Positions 39,305 to 47,515 of a stretch of 64,000 bases of DNA are shown here, piece by piece (position 1 is the first letter of the stretch; each line of letters begins with the position of its first letter). The position numbers were made by a program, and so were the translations under genes. The notes beneath the pieces are model-generated. The model was given only the letters and a program-made list of their open reading frames with translations. It did not search any database and had not been told where the DNA came from. The stretch lies in NCBI GenBank assembly GCA_963788185.1, contig CAWBGE010000017.1:992001-1056000 (forward strand). The letters run 5' to 3'. This DNA comes from CAIWHR01 sp963788185. GTDB taxonomy: Bacteria; Pseudomonadota; Gammaproteobacteria; Burkholderiales; Casimicrobiaceae.

Positions 39305-41632
39305 TCAATTCATCGCCAATTTCTTGCGCCGCTGGTCGCGTTCGTCCACGAAGCGTTGAATTCCCTTCAGCAGCCAGTCAGCCGAGAGGCGCGCCTCTTC
39401 CGTGATCTCCGCGATGCGCCCGCCAGTGCGCCAGCGATTGTCGAAGTCGCTGCTCATGGCGTACTCGGCGGAAACGATCGAGCTGATCCAGTCGTACATG
39501 CTGCGGCGCGACATGTTGGTGATTACGGTCGAGTCCATCCAGTCTGCCGTCGGCAGGATGCGCTCACGGTAGTCGCGATTCTGCCGGCGGAACAACTCCG
39601 GGCTGGTGGCCGCAATCACCTTGACGTTCAGCCGGCGCGCGGCAAGTTCAGGCAGGAGCGCGATGAGGTTGGCCGTCGAGATGGTTCCCTGAACGATCAG
39701 CGTCCCCATCTTCGGCAACGCGGGATCGAAGTCGCGAATCACGTACGCGCCGCGGGCGGCTTCGTGGTAGCTCGCGATTCCAAGCGCCTCGCGGTCGGCG
39801 ATCGTGATCGGTGGCCGGGTCAGGTGCAGCGCGATGATCGGAGTCTCGGTCCGCATCGCGGCGGCGAGCATGATCGGCACCTCGTTGTAGTCGGTCGGAT
39901 ACAGGTTGATCACGTGCCCGTCCGGAAAGAGCTGAGTGACTACCGGCGCGAACACGCCGTAATGCGTGCGCGCGTCTTCGGCCGTCTCCACGCCCGAGTG
40001 GCCGGCCACCCAGATGACCTTGCCGAACTTGATCTCGCAGTCCTGCGCCATCTGGCTCAGGATGCGCATCTCGCCATACTTCAGATAGCTGAACGCGCCG
40101 TACGTCGAGCACACGCCGCAGAAGCCGTTGAATTCGCTGAAGGGATCGCTGGACAGGTTGGTGGTGGCGAGAGCAGCCATGATTCCCGAGTTCGCGAACT
40201 CGGTGATCTCCTGAGGAATGATCGCGCCTTCGATGTTCGTCTCGCGCTCGTACCAGCCGAAGTTCTTGAGGTTGCCGAAATCCTTGCCGAAATCGGCGAC
40301 GTTGGTGGACTCTGCGAGATCAGCGGAACATGCCAGAAACAGCGGTCGGCCGTATCTCTCGCCGCACAGCGAGTTGATGTAGCTGCCCCACTTGCCGAAG
40401 GCGGCACGGTTGGACTGGACCGTTCCCGGCGGCACGAAGAGCTCCGCCGGATAGGTCGCCGGATCGAACAGGCCGATGTCCTTCAGCGGGTTGCGCGTCA
40501 GGTCGAACAGCGGCCTGGCCGGGGCGAGCGGAACTGCCTCGGCCAGGGCCAGCAGCGTGTCGGTGATGTAGTCGACGAGTGCCTGGTCGCGCTTCAGCAC
40601 CTCGGTGACGGCCTGGAAGTTCTGCACCGCCTGTGCGCGGAGGGCGTTCGGATTATCGGGCGCAGGCTGGCCGAAGTTGGAGAACTGAACGCCGTATCTG
40701 CGCGCGAAGTCTTCTTTCGTCAGCCAGAACGCCGCGCTGTTGAGCTTGTGCGGGGTGCCATGCGATTTGTTGTCGAAGACACCGTAGCCGCGTCCCTTGC
40801 GCGTCCTGAAATAAAGCATGCTCGGCGCGGTTCCGGCCGATTCACTGTCGAACATCTCCAGATAGCCGCGTGCGAGGTCGCTCCATGAGGAACCGTCCGC
40901 TGCCTTGAACACCCTCCATCCATAAGGACCGAACCAGTCCTCCGGTGTGCCATGCACCACCGAGCTCGTCGGTCGGTCGTCGATGCCGAAGTCATTCCAG
41001 TCGACCAGGAAGAACAGGTTCGACAGGCCCAGCCCCCACGCCGAATTCTTGGCCTCGTGGCTGCCGCCGGGCGTCAGGCCGCCCTCACCTTCGAGCGCCA
41101 CGACCTTGACGTCGCCGGCCCCGGCGCGCCTGAGTCCGAGTGCCTGGCCTACCGCGGCCGGTAGGCCGTGCCCCGAAGGACCGGCGTTCCATTTGAGAAA
41201 CAGCGTCTTGCCCTCCATCTCGGCATGTCCCGACAGGCCGCCGTTGCGCCGGAATCCCGCCAGATCCTCCTGAAAGACGGCAAACCGCGGATCGAGTTTG
41301 TAGCGGTCGTCGCCCGTACGCGCGTGCCTGATGCGGAAGGCCTCATCGAGGATTGCGAAGGTGGCATAGATCAGCGGAACGGAGTGACCGGCGCTGAGAA
41401 TGAAGCGATCGCCGAACGCCTTTTCCGGATGCCGGATGTCCCAGCGATACTCACCGCAAAGCAGCAGCGCGATAAAGGCGTGCACTTTGGAGCGCGACCC
41501 GCCGGGATGCCCGCTCTGGCTGAAATTGATCATCAGGTCGATGTTCTGGTCGACCATGTCCTTGATCTTCTCCCAGCGCTCGAACTGATTCGTCAGTGCC
41601 GAGAGCTTCTGCTCAACGGGGATGCTTGCCAT
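39305..41632 (-). CDS. transketolase-like thiamine-diphosphate enzyme
   Basis: This 775-residue protein has full transketolase/pyruvate-dehydrogenase E1-like architecture. The N-terminal TPP domain shows FSQSGHPGGSRSKVHAF and GPSGHGLPAAVGQALGL. VVALEGEGGLTPGG with VDWNDFGIDD is the diphosphate/metal motif. The pyrimidine domain includes AESTNVADFGKDF and ERETNIEGAI, and a C-terminal domain follows. It is longer than canonical transketolase (about 660 residues) and is not beside other pentose-phosphate genes. It probably transfers or cleaves a two-carbon unit from an unusual keto acid or sugar. The start at 41632 (MASIPVEQKL) matches the coding pattern. Confidence 0.85.
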   Translation of the reverse strand: MASIPVEQKLSALTNQFERWEKIKDMVDQNIDLMINFSQSGHPGGSRSKVHAFIALLLCGEYRWDIRHPEKAFGDRFILSAGHSVPLIYATFAILDEAFRIRHARTGDDRYKLDPRFAVFQEDLAGFRRNGGLSGHAEMEGKTLFLKWNAGPSGHGLPAAVGQALGLRRAGAGDVKVVALEGEGGLTPGGSHEAKNSAWGLGLSNLFFLVDWNDFGIDDRPTSSVVHGTPEDWFGPYGWRVFKAADGSSWSDLARGYLEMFDSESAGTAPSMLYFRTRKGRGYGVFDNKSHGTPHKLNSAAFWLTKEDFARRYGVQFSNFGQPAPDNPNALRAQAVQNFQAVTEVLKRDQALVDYITDTLLALAEAVPLAPARPLFDLTRNPLKDIGLFDPATYPAELFVPPGTVQSNRAAFGKWGSYINSLCGERYGRPLFLACSADLAESTNVADFGKDFGNLKNFGWYERETNIEGAIIPQEITEFANSGIMAALATTNLSSDPFSEFNGFCGVCSTYGAFSYLKYGEMRILSQMAQDCEIKFGKVIWVAGHSGVETAEDARTHYGVFAPVVTQLFPDGHVINLYPTDYNEVPIMLAAAMRTETPIIALHLTRPPITIADREALGIASYHEAARGAYVIRDFDPALPKMGTLIVQGTISTANLIALLPELAARRLNVKVIAATSPELFRRQNRDYRERILPTADWMDSTVITNMSRRSMYDWISSIVSAEYAMSSDFDNRWRTGGRIAEITEEARLSADWLLKGIQRFVDERDQRRKKLAMN

Positions 41633-41841
41633 CGATGTGTTCCTGGATCGTCGTGAGCGAGTGGCCCTTGAGCCGAATGCGATGCAGTGTGAGCGAGGGA
41701 ACGCCGCCGCGGGGCGCCTAAAGTCCGCGCTAGTGCCACGCGTCGGCGAGGACAAGCGGGTTCAACGGCCGGAGCGCAGTCAATCGCGGTTGCCGGCGCA
41801 GCGCCGTTGCAGCGTTGCTGGCGGAGCGCAAAGCCAGCGCA

Positions 41842-42627
41842 CTATTTCGCCGGGGCAAATTCATTCACTTCCGAAACGACTTGTCTTGCAGCGTTCATCA
41901 GGAAGCCAACCTCGCTGCCGCACAGGTTGATCGTCATGCCCTTCTCGATCCAGGGCTTGAGGGCAGCGGTGGTCATCAGATGGGTGCCCGAGAACTTCCC
42001 GGTCTTGCGCGCCGACGCGATGACATGATCGACCGCTGCAAGGTAATCGGGATGGGTGAACTGGCCATAGATCCCCATGTTCTGCGTCAGGTCGTTCGGG
42101 CCCATGAACGCCGCGTCGATGCCGTCGACGCTGAGGATCGCCTCGACGTTCTTCACGGCAAGCGGCGACTCGATCTGCGCCATGAGCAACGTGCCCGCGT
42201 TGCTGTCCTGCATGTATTGGATTGCGCTCTCGACCTTCTCGAAACCGGTATGCGCCCGCAGCAACGAGACACCGCGTTTCCCCAAGGGCCGATACATCGC
42301 ACACTCGACGAGCGTTTGCGCCTGCTCGGGAGTATCGGTGTTCGGCAACAGCAGGCCTGCGGCCCCCATTTCCATGAACTTCAGGATGACTTCGCGCCGG
42401 GGTTCGGGAACCCGGACGACGGCGCTGATTCCGCATTCACGGGCCATCGCAAGGATGTTCGCTACGGAACCGAAATTGAAGGGGCCGTGCTCGCAGTCGA
42501 CGATAAAGAAGTCGAATCCGCAAACCTTCAGGATCTTGGCGACTTCGGAATTATCGAAAACGTTGACCATCGTCCCCAGGACGCGTTCGCCACGCTTCAG
42601 GCGTGTCTTGAGATCGGTTTTCTTCAC
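41842..42627 (-). CDS. HpcH/HpaI aldolase family protein
   Basis: This 261-residue class II aldolase typically cleaves 4-hydroxy-2-oxo acids to pyruvate (or a relative) and an aldehyde. FFIVDCEHGPFNF supplies the catalytic His region. AVVRVPEPRREVILKFMEMG supplies an Arg, AQIESPLAVKNVE the metal Glu, and DAAFMGPNDLTQNMG the metal Asp. The start is a GTG. It is the first gene after the sigma-54 promoter at 42674-42689, with a leader of about 35 bases. A 214-base gap separates it from the transketolase-like gene. Confidence 0.9.
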   Translation of the reverse strand: MKKTDLKTRLKRGERVLGTMVNVFDNSEVAKILKVCGFDFFIVDCEHGPFNFGSVANILAMARECGISAVVRVPEPRREVILKFMEMGAAGLLLPNTDTPEQAQTLVECAMYRPLGKRGVSLLRAHTGFEKVESAIQYMQDSNAGTLLMAQIESPLAVKNVEAILSVDGIDAAFMGPNDLTQNMGIYGQFTHPDYLAAVDHVIASARKTGKFSGTHLMTTAALKPWIEKGMTINLCGSEVGFLMNAARQVVSEVNEFAPAK

Positions 42628-42673
42628 TTTGGCCTCGTCGAGTGTTTCAAGCGGATACTGTTCTTAGTGCGAT

Positions 42674-42689
42674 AGCAACCCCCGTGCCA
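42674..42689 (-). promoter_or_regulatory. sigma-54 promoter of the catabolic cluster
   Basis: On the minus strand the sequence reads TGGCACGGGGGTTGCT, a full match to the sigma-54 consensus TGGCACG-N4-TTGCW. It lies 47 bases before the aldolase GTG start. The divergent gene is a sigma-54 activator, which strongly supports the call. Confidence 0.85.
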
Positions 42690-42743
42690 CACGGAAAGCC
42701 GCGACAAACCCGGGCGCTTCACGGATAAACCGATCTTGCGGCG

Positions 42744-42780
42744 GCACGCGTGCAACATAAAAGTGTGGCACCTGCAACAC
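42744..42780. promoter_or_regulatory. candidate activator-binding repeats (UAS)
   Basis: The 10-bp palindrome GCACGCGTGC at 42744-42753 continues as GCACGCGTGCAACA. A related copy, GTGTGGCACCTGCAACAC, lies at 42763-42780 and is itself an imperfect inverted repeat. Both sit about 80-120 bases upstream of the sigma-54 start point, where such activators bind. Role inferred. Confidence 0.5.
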
Positions 42781-42873
42781 GGTGTGTCAGAATGGCGCCG
42801 CCGTCTGGGACTCCCGGGGTGTGTCGCGGGTACCAGCGAGCAGTCCCCGCGCAAGGCCAACGGAGGTTCTCCA

Positions 42874-44811
42874 GTGGCAGGAATCGTGTTGATCGCCCCC
42901 GACAAGCAGGTCTTCCTGCAGGGCAAGACGCTGGCTCGGGAATTCGGCGCCGAGCTCGACATGGAAATCTTCCTGGCGCGCGAAGACCGGGCCGTCGCCT
43001 TGGCCCGAAAGCTGGAAGCCCGTGACGTCGACGTCATCATTTCGCGAGGCGGGACCGCTCGCCTGATCGCGCAGGCCGACGTGCGCATTCCGGTCGTGGA
43101 AATCCCGGTGACCGCGGAAGACCTGGTGTTCATGATGCGGGAAGCGCGAAGGATCACCGGGCTCGAGCATCCGCGCGTCCTCATTGCCGTGTTCACCAAC
43201 TGGCTGCGCGATGCCATGACCGTGGCCGGGATCATGGGCATCGAACTGACGGTGTACGCGCGGGAAACGGAGGCGGATACGCACGCCATCATCGAGCGGA
43301 TCGATCGGCTCGATCCGGATGATTTCGACATCGTCGTCGCCGGCAAGAAGACACTCCTAACGGCGGCCAGGCGTGGGTTCAAGACCCTGCCGACGAGCAC
43401 CGGCCTTCTCGCGCTGAAGAACGCCATCCTGGAAGCCCGGCGCGTTGCGCTGGGAAGAAAGATCGAAAAGGAGCATGCCGAACGCTTTACGACGCTCGTC
43501 CAGTACGCGTCCGAAGGAATCATCAGCGTGGACCCGCACGGGGTCATCCAGGTCCTCAATCCGGCGGCAGAGCAGTTCCTCCACTGCGAAGCGCAAGAGA
43601 TGCTCGGGCAGCGGATCGACAGTTGCCTGCACTTCGTAGATGTCGATGGCTGCCTGACCAGGGGACAGGAGTCGATCGGACAGACCGTGCAGTGGGGGAA
43701 TGTCTGGCTCTCCTTCAGCATCGCGCCCATCCTGGTCAACGGCCATGTCGCGGGCGCCATCGTCACGTTCCAGGACATCACGCGGATCCAGGAAATGGAG
43801 GCGAGATTCAGGAACGAAGTGCTGGCAAAGAAGTTTCTGGCGCGCTACACGTTCGACGACATCGTCGGCAGGTCGCCTCGGATAGAGGAGGCCAAACGGA
43901 TTGCCCGGGAAATGGCGGCAGTAGAAGCGACGGTTCTGGTCGGCGGCGAGTCCGGAACGGGAAAGGAACTCTTCGCGCAGAGCATTCACAATGCCAGCCC
44001 GAGAAAAAACGGTCCATTCGTTGCCCTCAACTGCGCGGCGCTCCCGCCGAACCTGCTTGAAAGCGAACTGTTCGGCTACGTCGAAGGCGCATTTACGGGA
44101 GCGACCAAGAGAGGGAAGCCGGGGCTTTTCGAGATGGCCCACCGGGGATCTATCTTTCTCGACGAAATATCGGAGATGGACAAGTACGGCCAGAGTCGGT
44201 TGTTGCGCGTGTTGCAGGAAAAGCAGGTGATGCGCCTCGGCGACGAAAAGAACATCCCGGTCAATGTTCGGGTCATCGCGGCGACGAATCAGGATCTTGC
44301 CGATATGGTCAGCCGGGGATCGTTCCGTCAGGATCTCTACTATCGGCTCAAGGTGCTCACGGTCAAACTCCCGCCGTTGCGCATGAGAGTGGGAGATGTG
44401 GAGATCCTGGCGGAGTTCTTCATCAGGAAATACAACCAGCTGTACGGCAGGCACCTGAGGCTTACGCCAGGGGCGTATGAGTACCTCGCGCAACGGGCCT
44501 GGCCGGGGAACATCAGAGAGCTGATGTCCTTCGTCGAGAGACTGGTCGTCATCGCCAGCGAAACGATCATTACCCCGGCCGTGTTCCAGAATTATTCCGA
44601 AGACTTTGACGAGAGCGATTCGCCTGCCTTGGCAGACAGCCGTCGTCCTGCAACGAAATCTCTGTCCGAAAGGGATGCGATTCTGAAGGTGCTGGAAGAA
44701 TGCAATCAGAACCGGAAACGGGCAGCGAAACTGCTGGGGATCGACAGAACCACGCTCTATCGAAAGCTGAAACGGCACGGGCTTTCGGCGTGCAAGAGCG
44801 ACGCAGCCTGA
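42874..44811 (+). CDS. PrpR-like sigma-54 transcriptional activator
   Basis: This 645-residue regulator has four domains. Residues 1-190 are a PrpR_N-type sensor (MAGIVLIAPDKQVFLQGKTL, DVIISRGGTARLI). A PAS domain follows (ERFTTLVQYASEGIISVD). The AAA+ domain has GGESGTGKE (Walker A), GAFTGA and SIFLDEISEMD. A Fis-type helix-turn-helix ends it (NRKRAAKLLGIDRTTLYRKL). The GTG start at 42874 has GGAGG seven bases upstream; longer alternatives lack this. It is divergent from the aldolase-to-SDR cluster, whose sigma-54 promoter it presumably activates in response to a pathway metabolite, as PrpR does with 2-methylcitrate. Confidence 0.92.
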   Translation: MAGIVLIAPDKQVFLQGKTLAREFGAELDMEIFLAREDRAVALARKLEARDVDVIISRGGTARLIAQADVRIPVVEIPVTAEDLVFMMREARRITGLEHPRVLIAVFTNWLRDAMTVAGIMGIELTVYARETEADTHAIIERIDRLDPDDFDIVVAGKKTLLTAARRGFKTLPTSTGLLALKNAILEARRVALGRKIEKEHAERFTTLVQYASEGIISVDPHGVIQVLNPAAEQFLHCEAQEMLGQRIDSCLHFVDVDGCLTRGQESIGQTVQWGNVWLSFSIAPILVNGHVAGAIVTFQDITRIQEMEARFRNEVLAKKFLARYTFDDIVGRSPRIEEAKRIAREMAAVEATVLVGGESGTGKELFAQSIHNASPRKNGPFVALNCAALPPNLLESELFGYVEGAFTGATKRGKPGLFEMAHRGSIFLDEISEMDKYGQSRLLRVLQEKQVMRLGDEKNIPVNVRVIAATNQDLADMVSRGSFRQDLYYRLKVLTVKLPPLRMRVGDVEILAEFFIRKYNQLYGRHLRLTPGAYEYLAQRAWPGNIRELMSFVERLVVIASETIITPAVFQNYSEDFDESDSPALADSRRPATKSLSERDAILKVLEECNQNRKRAAKLLGIDRTTLYRKLKRHGLSACKSDAA

Positions 44812-44894
44812 AAAGCAAGGACTCCCGCGTTTGGTTCAACGGGGGCCGAACCCCGTGGAGCGGCCGAGGCGCCACGATCGACACCCGGCAGAGG

Positions 44895-45209
44895 TCAGGT
44901 GCGGGGCCTCAGCAGCCGCTCCCGTTCACGTTTGTCGCGGATGTGAACATAGCCGCGCACCAGTGCCACCAGCGAAATCAGAGCCAGCAGCGGGTACGCG
45001 AAATAGAGCGGCGTTCGCTTCATGCACGCGTCGCCGCTGCACAACTCGCCGGCCTTCATTCCCAGTTCGTAGACGAGGTACAGAACCCACATAGCCGTTG
45101 CCAGCCACGCCGTGTGCGAGCGGGTCCATAGCGCGAGCGCCGCGAAAACGACTATTGGGACCGCTATCAGGATCGGGTGGTCGATCAGCAGGTAGAAGTA
45201 CTCGGGCAT
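44895..45209 (-). CDS. small integral membrane protein
   Basis: This 104-residue protein has three predicted membrane helices: HPILIAVPIVVFAALALW, TAWLATAMWVLYLVYELGM and LYFAYPLLALISLVALVRGY. A loop with two cysteines (ELCSGDACMKRTP) lies between helices 2 and 3. The C-terminus is basic (RDKRERERLL). I do not recognise a family. GGTGGAA precedes the ATG. It converges on the sigma-54 regulator and lies on the same strand as, and downstream of, the 51-residue membrane protein. Confidence 0.65.
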   Translation of the reverse strand: MPEYFYLLIDHPILIAVPIVVFAALALWTRSHTAWLATAMWVLYLVYELGMKAGELCSGDACMKRTPLYFAYPLLALISLVALVRGYVHIRDKRERERLLRPRT

Positions 45210-45444
45210 GGGTTCCACCGGAATCGTTAGTCGCCAATTTGATCGAGCGCCTTGTCCGCAATCGTATGCCCTTACGCCCGCGCGCGCCAACGTTGGCTCA
45301 GCCGGCGCGCGGGGCGCTGCCGGAAATGGTGAAGCGCGGGACTTTGCATCGAATGGCTGGACACCTGCCGGGCGGCTGCTGGCTGATCCGATAGCCACCA
45401 TCCGCACGCGCCTTGTACCAACGAGGCGCGCACCCCGCACTCCC

Positions 45445-45600
45445 TCAAGGTTCCGAGCGTCCCTCTTGCTGCCAATAGTACCTGACGGTGTCTCGCTCAC
45501 GCTTTTTGCGGCGCAGCCAGTACCGCCGAGCCGCCTCACCGACAAGCACGAGAACAACCAAGAAGACGCCGACAAGAGGTGGTCCATCGCTGGCTGACAT
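45445..45600 (-). CDS. 51-residue membrane protein, paralogue of 46247-46411
   Basis: This very short protein has one N-terminal membrane helix (PLVGVFLVVLVLVGEAARRY), a basic segment (LRRKKRERD) and a YYWQ end. It is clearly paralogous to the 54-residue protein at 46247-46411: both read MS...GVxLxxLVLVxEAARRYxLRR...YYWQ. An FNR-type box is centred 43.5 bases before the ATG, the same distance as in the paralogue. No ribosome-binding site is visible, and the spacing suggests a leaderless transcript. Conservation between the two copies is the main evidence that it is real. Function unknown. Confidence 0.7.
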   Translation of the reverse strand: MSASDGPPLVGVFLVVLVLVGEAARRYWLRRKKRERDTVRYYWQQEGRSEP

Positions 45601-45636
45601 AGCGGCCAATTGTCGGTTGTACTAAACAAATTGACC

Positions 45637-45650
45637 TTGATGTGCGTCAA
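45637..45650 (-). promoter_or_regulatory. FNR/Dnr-type box for the 51-residue protein
   Basis: TTGACGCACATCAA on the minus strand fits TTGAY-N4-ATCAA. It is centred 43.5 bases before the ATG at 45600. GACAAT at 45609-45614 (minus strand) sits where a -10 would be. Confidence 0.65.
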
Positions 45651-45765
45651 CATGTCGCGGTGGCATCCACAGTGTCTGCGCGGACACCTCGTCCAGCTAA
45701 CCACTGCAGAAACTTCCCCACCGTGTGAATGACCACCGACGACAAATCACGAACCGCCGGCGACA

Positions 45766-45779
45766 TTGACCGCCATCAA
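45766..45779 (+). promoter_or_regulatory. FNR/Dnr-type box ahead of 45841-46099
   Basis: TTGACCGCCATCAA fits the FNR-family consensus. A class II arrangement would place a start near 45814 and a -10 at CATCAT (45801-45806), ahead of the GGAGG at 45832. Confidence 0.6.
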
Positions 45780-45889
45780 CGCCTGGGCGACGCGGCGGCG
45801 CATCATCGGCTCTGGATTACCGGAAGCTTGGGGAGGACCGATGACATCCGAGTTGAACGCTGACGTCGCGAGCGCTTTGGCTAAAGTGG

Positions 45890-46099
45890 ATGTTCTACGT
45901 CCCCGGTGATTTCCTCATTGGCATGTTCCTGAACACGGGGCCGGGCGACATTTGGGGGTTGTCCCCCGCGAGCTTTGGCGGCTGGAAGTCGGCTGTCGCG
46001 TCTGTGTGGGCCTGGGCGCTTTTCGCAAGCCTCCTGTCTCTGCTTGTCTACATGGTGCGGCTGGCGCTGCGAGGGGGCCAGACGAGACCGACGACCTAG
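45890..46099 (+). CDS. small membrane protein, possibly with a 5' frameshift
   Basis: This 69-residue protein (MFYVPGDFLIGMFLNTGPGD...) has a hydrophobic helix ASVWAWALFASLLSLLVYMV and a basic tail. The only strong ribosome-binding site (GGAGG) serves an ATG at 45841 that opens a 22-codon frame ending at 45909, one frame away. A single extra base would join them into a protein of about 85 residues (MTSELNADVASALAK... into ...WMFYVPGDF). Alternatively the short frame is a leader peptide coupled to this one. An FNR-type box lies upstream at 45766. I recognise no family. Confidence 0.5.
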   Translation: MFYVPGDFLIGMFLNTGPGDIWGLSPASFGGWKSAVASVWAWALFASLLSLLVYMVRLALRGGQTRPTT

Positions 46100-46196
46100 G
46101 AACGCGCAGGCGCGACGATCGCATCGCCGGATGCATCGCCACGGCCGAGGCTCCGCATCGCGCGGCGGTCGGGGAATAACCCTATCGTTTTATGCG

Positions 46197-46210
46197 TTGA
46201 CGTACATCAA
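46197..46210 (+). promoter_or_regulatory. FNR/Dnr-type box for the 54-residue protein
   Basis: TTGACGTACATCAA fits TTGAY-N4-ATCAA. Its centre is 43.5 bases before the ATG at 46247, identical to the spacing in the paralogue. GAGAAT at 46232-46237 is a plausible -10. Confidence 0.65.
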
Positions 46211-46246
46211 GATGTACGTCCGCACGGCGCGGAGAATCCCTGCCTT

Positions 46247-46411
46247 ATGTCCGTCGACCTTGGTTTGGCGCTTATCGGCGTCCTCTTGATCATCCTCGTT
46301 CTCGTCCGCGAAGCGGCGCGACGGTACAAGCTGCGCCGGGAACGCAAGCGACGCATCGCCCAGTACTACTGGCAGCCGAAGGAAACTTTCGGAACGCCGA
46401 CGCAGCAGTAG
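46247..46411 (+). CDS. 54-residue membrane protein, paralogue of 45445-45600
   Basis: This single-pass protein has the helix ALIGVLLIILVLVREAARRY, a strongly basic segment (LRRERKRR) and QYYWQPKETFG near its end. It shares GVxLxxLVLVxEAARRYxLRR and YYWQ with the 51-residue paralogue on the other strand. The positive-inside pattern suggests the N-terminus is periplasmic. No ribosome-binding site is visible; the FNR box position implies a leaderless mRNA. Both copies face outward from a shared 590-base region that also holds another small membrane protein. Function unknown. Confidence 0.7.
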   Translation: MSVDLGLALIGVLLIILVLVREAARRYKLRRERKRRIAQYYWQPKETFGTPTQQ

Positions 46412-46489
46412 CGCCCTACCGTTCTCGGAAACCGGCGTCGCGGAAAAGGCAACCCAGAATTCTGCATCCCACGATCCCGAAGAGCGCAA

Positions 46490-47467
46490 TCAATATTGCA
46501 TGCCCAGTCCGAGGGTCCATCCACGGACGCCGGAGCCGAACAGGTACGCTGCCTGAAAGCGGACGCGCTCGGCCTTCGGCGCATCCCGCGTGATCGGCAC
46601 CTCGAGCCCGCCCCCCACCTCAGCGACAGCATCGAATCCAAGCACGTCGCGATTGGCGCCGAAGAAGCCGGCGTAGCTGCCGTAGGTCACCCAGCGGATG
46701 CTGCGGTCGAACGCCTTCCACTCGGTCGGGTGCAGGTACTCGACCCGCACCGAGTAGATGTTGGTCGCCTCGCGGAAGCGCTGAACCGGGTCGGTCTCGT
46801 CGAAGCTCGCGATCCACGAGCGCGCGACGTGGCCGCGCACCCGGGCCCTGCCCTCTCCCACCACGTCGGTCCATTCGACCGCAACCCCCGGGGTTACCAG
46901 CCACGCGTCGGCGTTCCAGTTGAACAGCAATCCATCCAGAAGAGGCTGCAGTACCGTGGCGGACCCGCCATAGCTTGCGCGGTTCTGGAGGCGCGCTAGC
47001 GCCACGTCGACCGCGGGCTCGATGGAGAAGCCGCTCCCGAGCCTGAACTTCGCGAGCACCCCTGCGCCCATGCTGTAGGCCGTCCACTTGCTGCCAAAGG
47101 TTCCTGCCGTATCCGCCGTCGGATTCCAGAGGAAGTCCTGCTTAAACTGCAACCAGCCCGCTTCGGCTTTCCAGTACAGATCGGCATCATCGGACAGCGT
47201 GAGCCACTTCGCCTGGTACGGCAGCCGAAGCACGTCGAGATTCGCGCTCGGATCGAGGTCGTCGATCCGGTAGCTGGCTGCGCTCAAGTCCGGCGTGGCC
47301 GACAGGTTGATCATCTGGGCGTAGCCGGCGCCAAGACGCGCGCTCGCCACCTGCGCGCGCACCTGGTCGGGAACCGGTTGGGCATCTAGCGCGCCGGCCA
47401 GCGCCACCGTTGTGGCGACGGCCGCCGTTCGGCGAAGGAGAACGTCAAATGACAGGCGAGCAGGCAT
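46490..47467 (-). CDS. outer-membrane beta-barrel protein, solitary autotransporter-barrel type
   Basis: This 325-residue protein has a likely signal peptide (MPARLSFDVLLRRTAAVATT, ending near LDAQP). The alternating beta pattern continues to an aromatic C-terminus (GWTLGLGMQY), typical of outer-membrane barrels. FGSKWTAYSMGAGVLAKFRL, VTPGVAVEWTD and YLHPTEWKAFDRSIRWVTYG resemble the solitary autotransporter-like barrel family, which has no passenger domain. An earlier ATG at 47506 is possible, and neither start has a clear ribosome-binding site. It may be cotranscribed with the SH3-like gene upstream. Function unknown. Confidence 0.65.
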   Translation of the reverse strand: MPARLSFDVLLRRTAAVATTVALAGALDAQPVPDQVRAQVASARLGAGYAQMINLSATPDLSAASYRIDDLDPSANLDVLRLPYQAKWLTLSDDADLYWKAEAGWLQFKQDFLWNPTADTAGTFGSKWTAYSMGAGVLAKFRLGSGFSIEPAVDVALARLQNRASYGGSATVLQPLLDGLLFNWNADAWLVTPGVAVEWTDVVGEGRARVRGHVARSWIASFDETDPVQRFREATNIYSVRVEYLHPTEWKAFDRSIRWVTYGSYAGFFGANRDVLGFDAVAEVGGGLEVPITRDAPKAERVRFQAAYLFGSGVRGWTLGLGMQY

Positions 47468-47515
47468 GGAGGCAATCGGCTGTGGCGGGGTCAAGGGCAG
47501 GGACATCCGAGCGGG

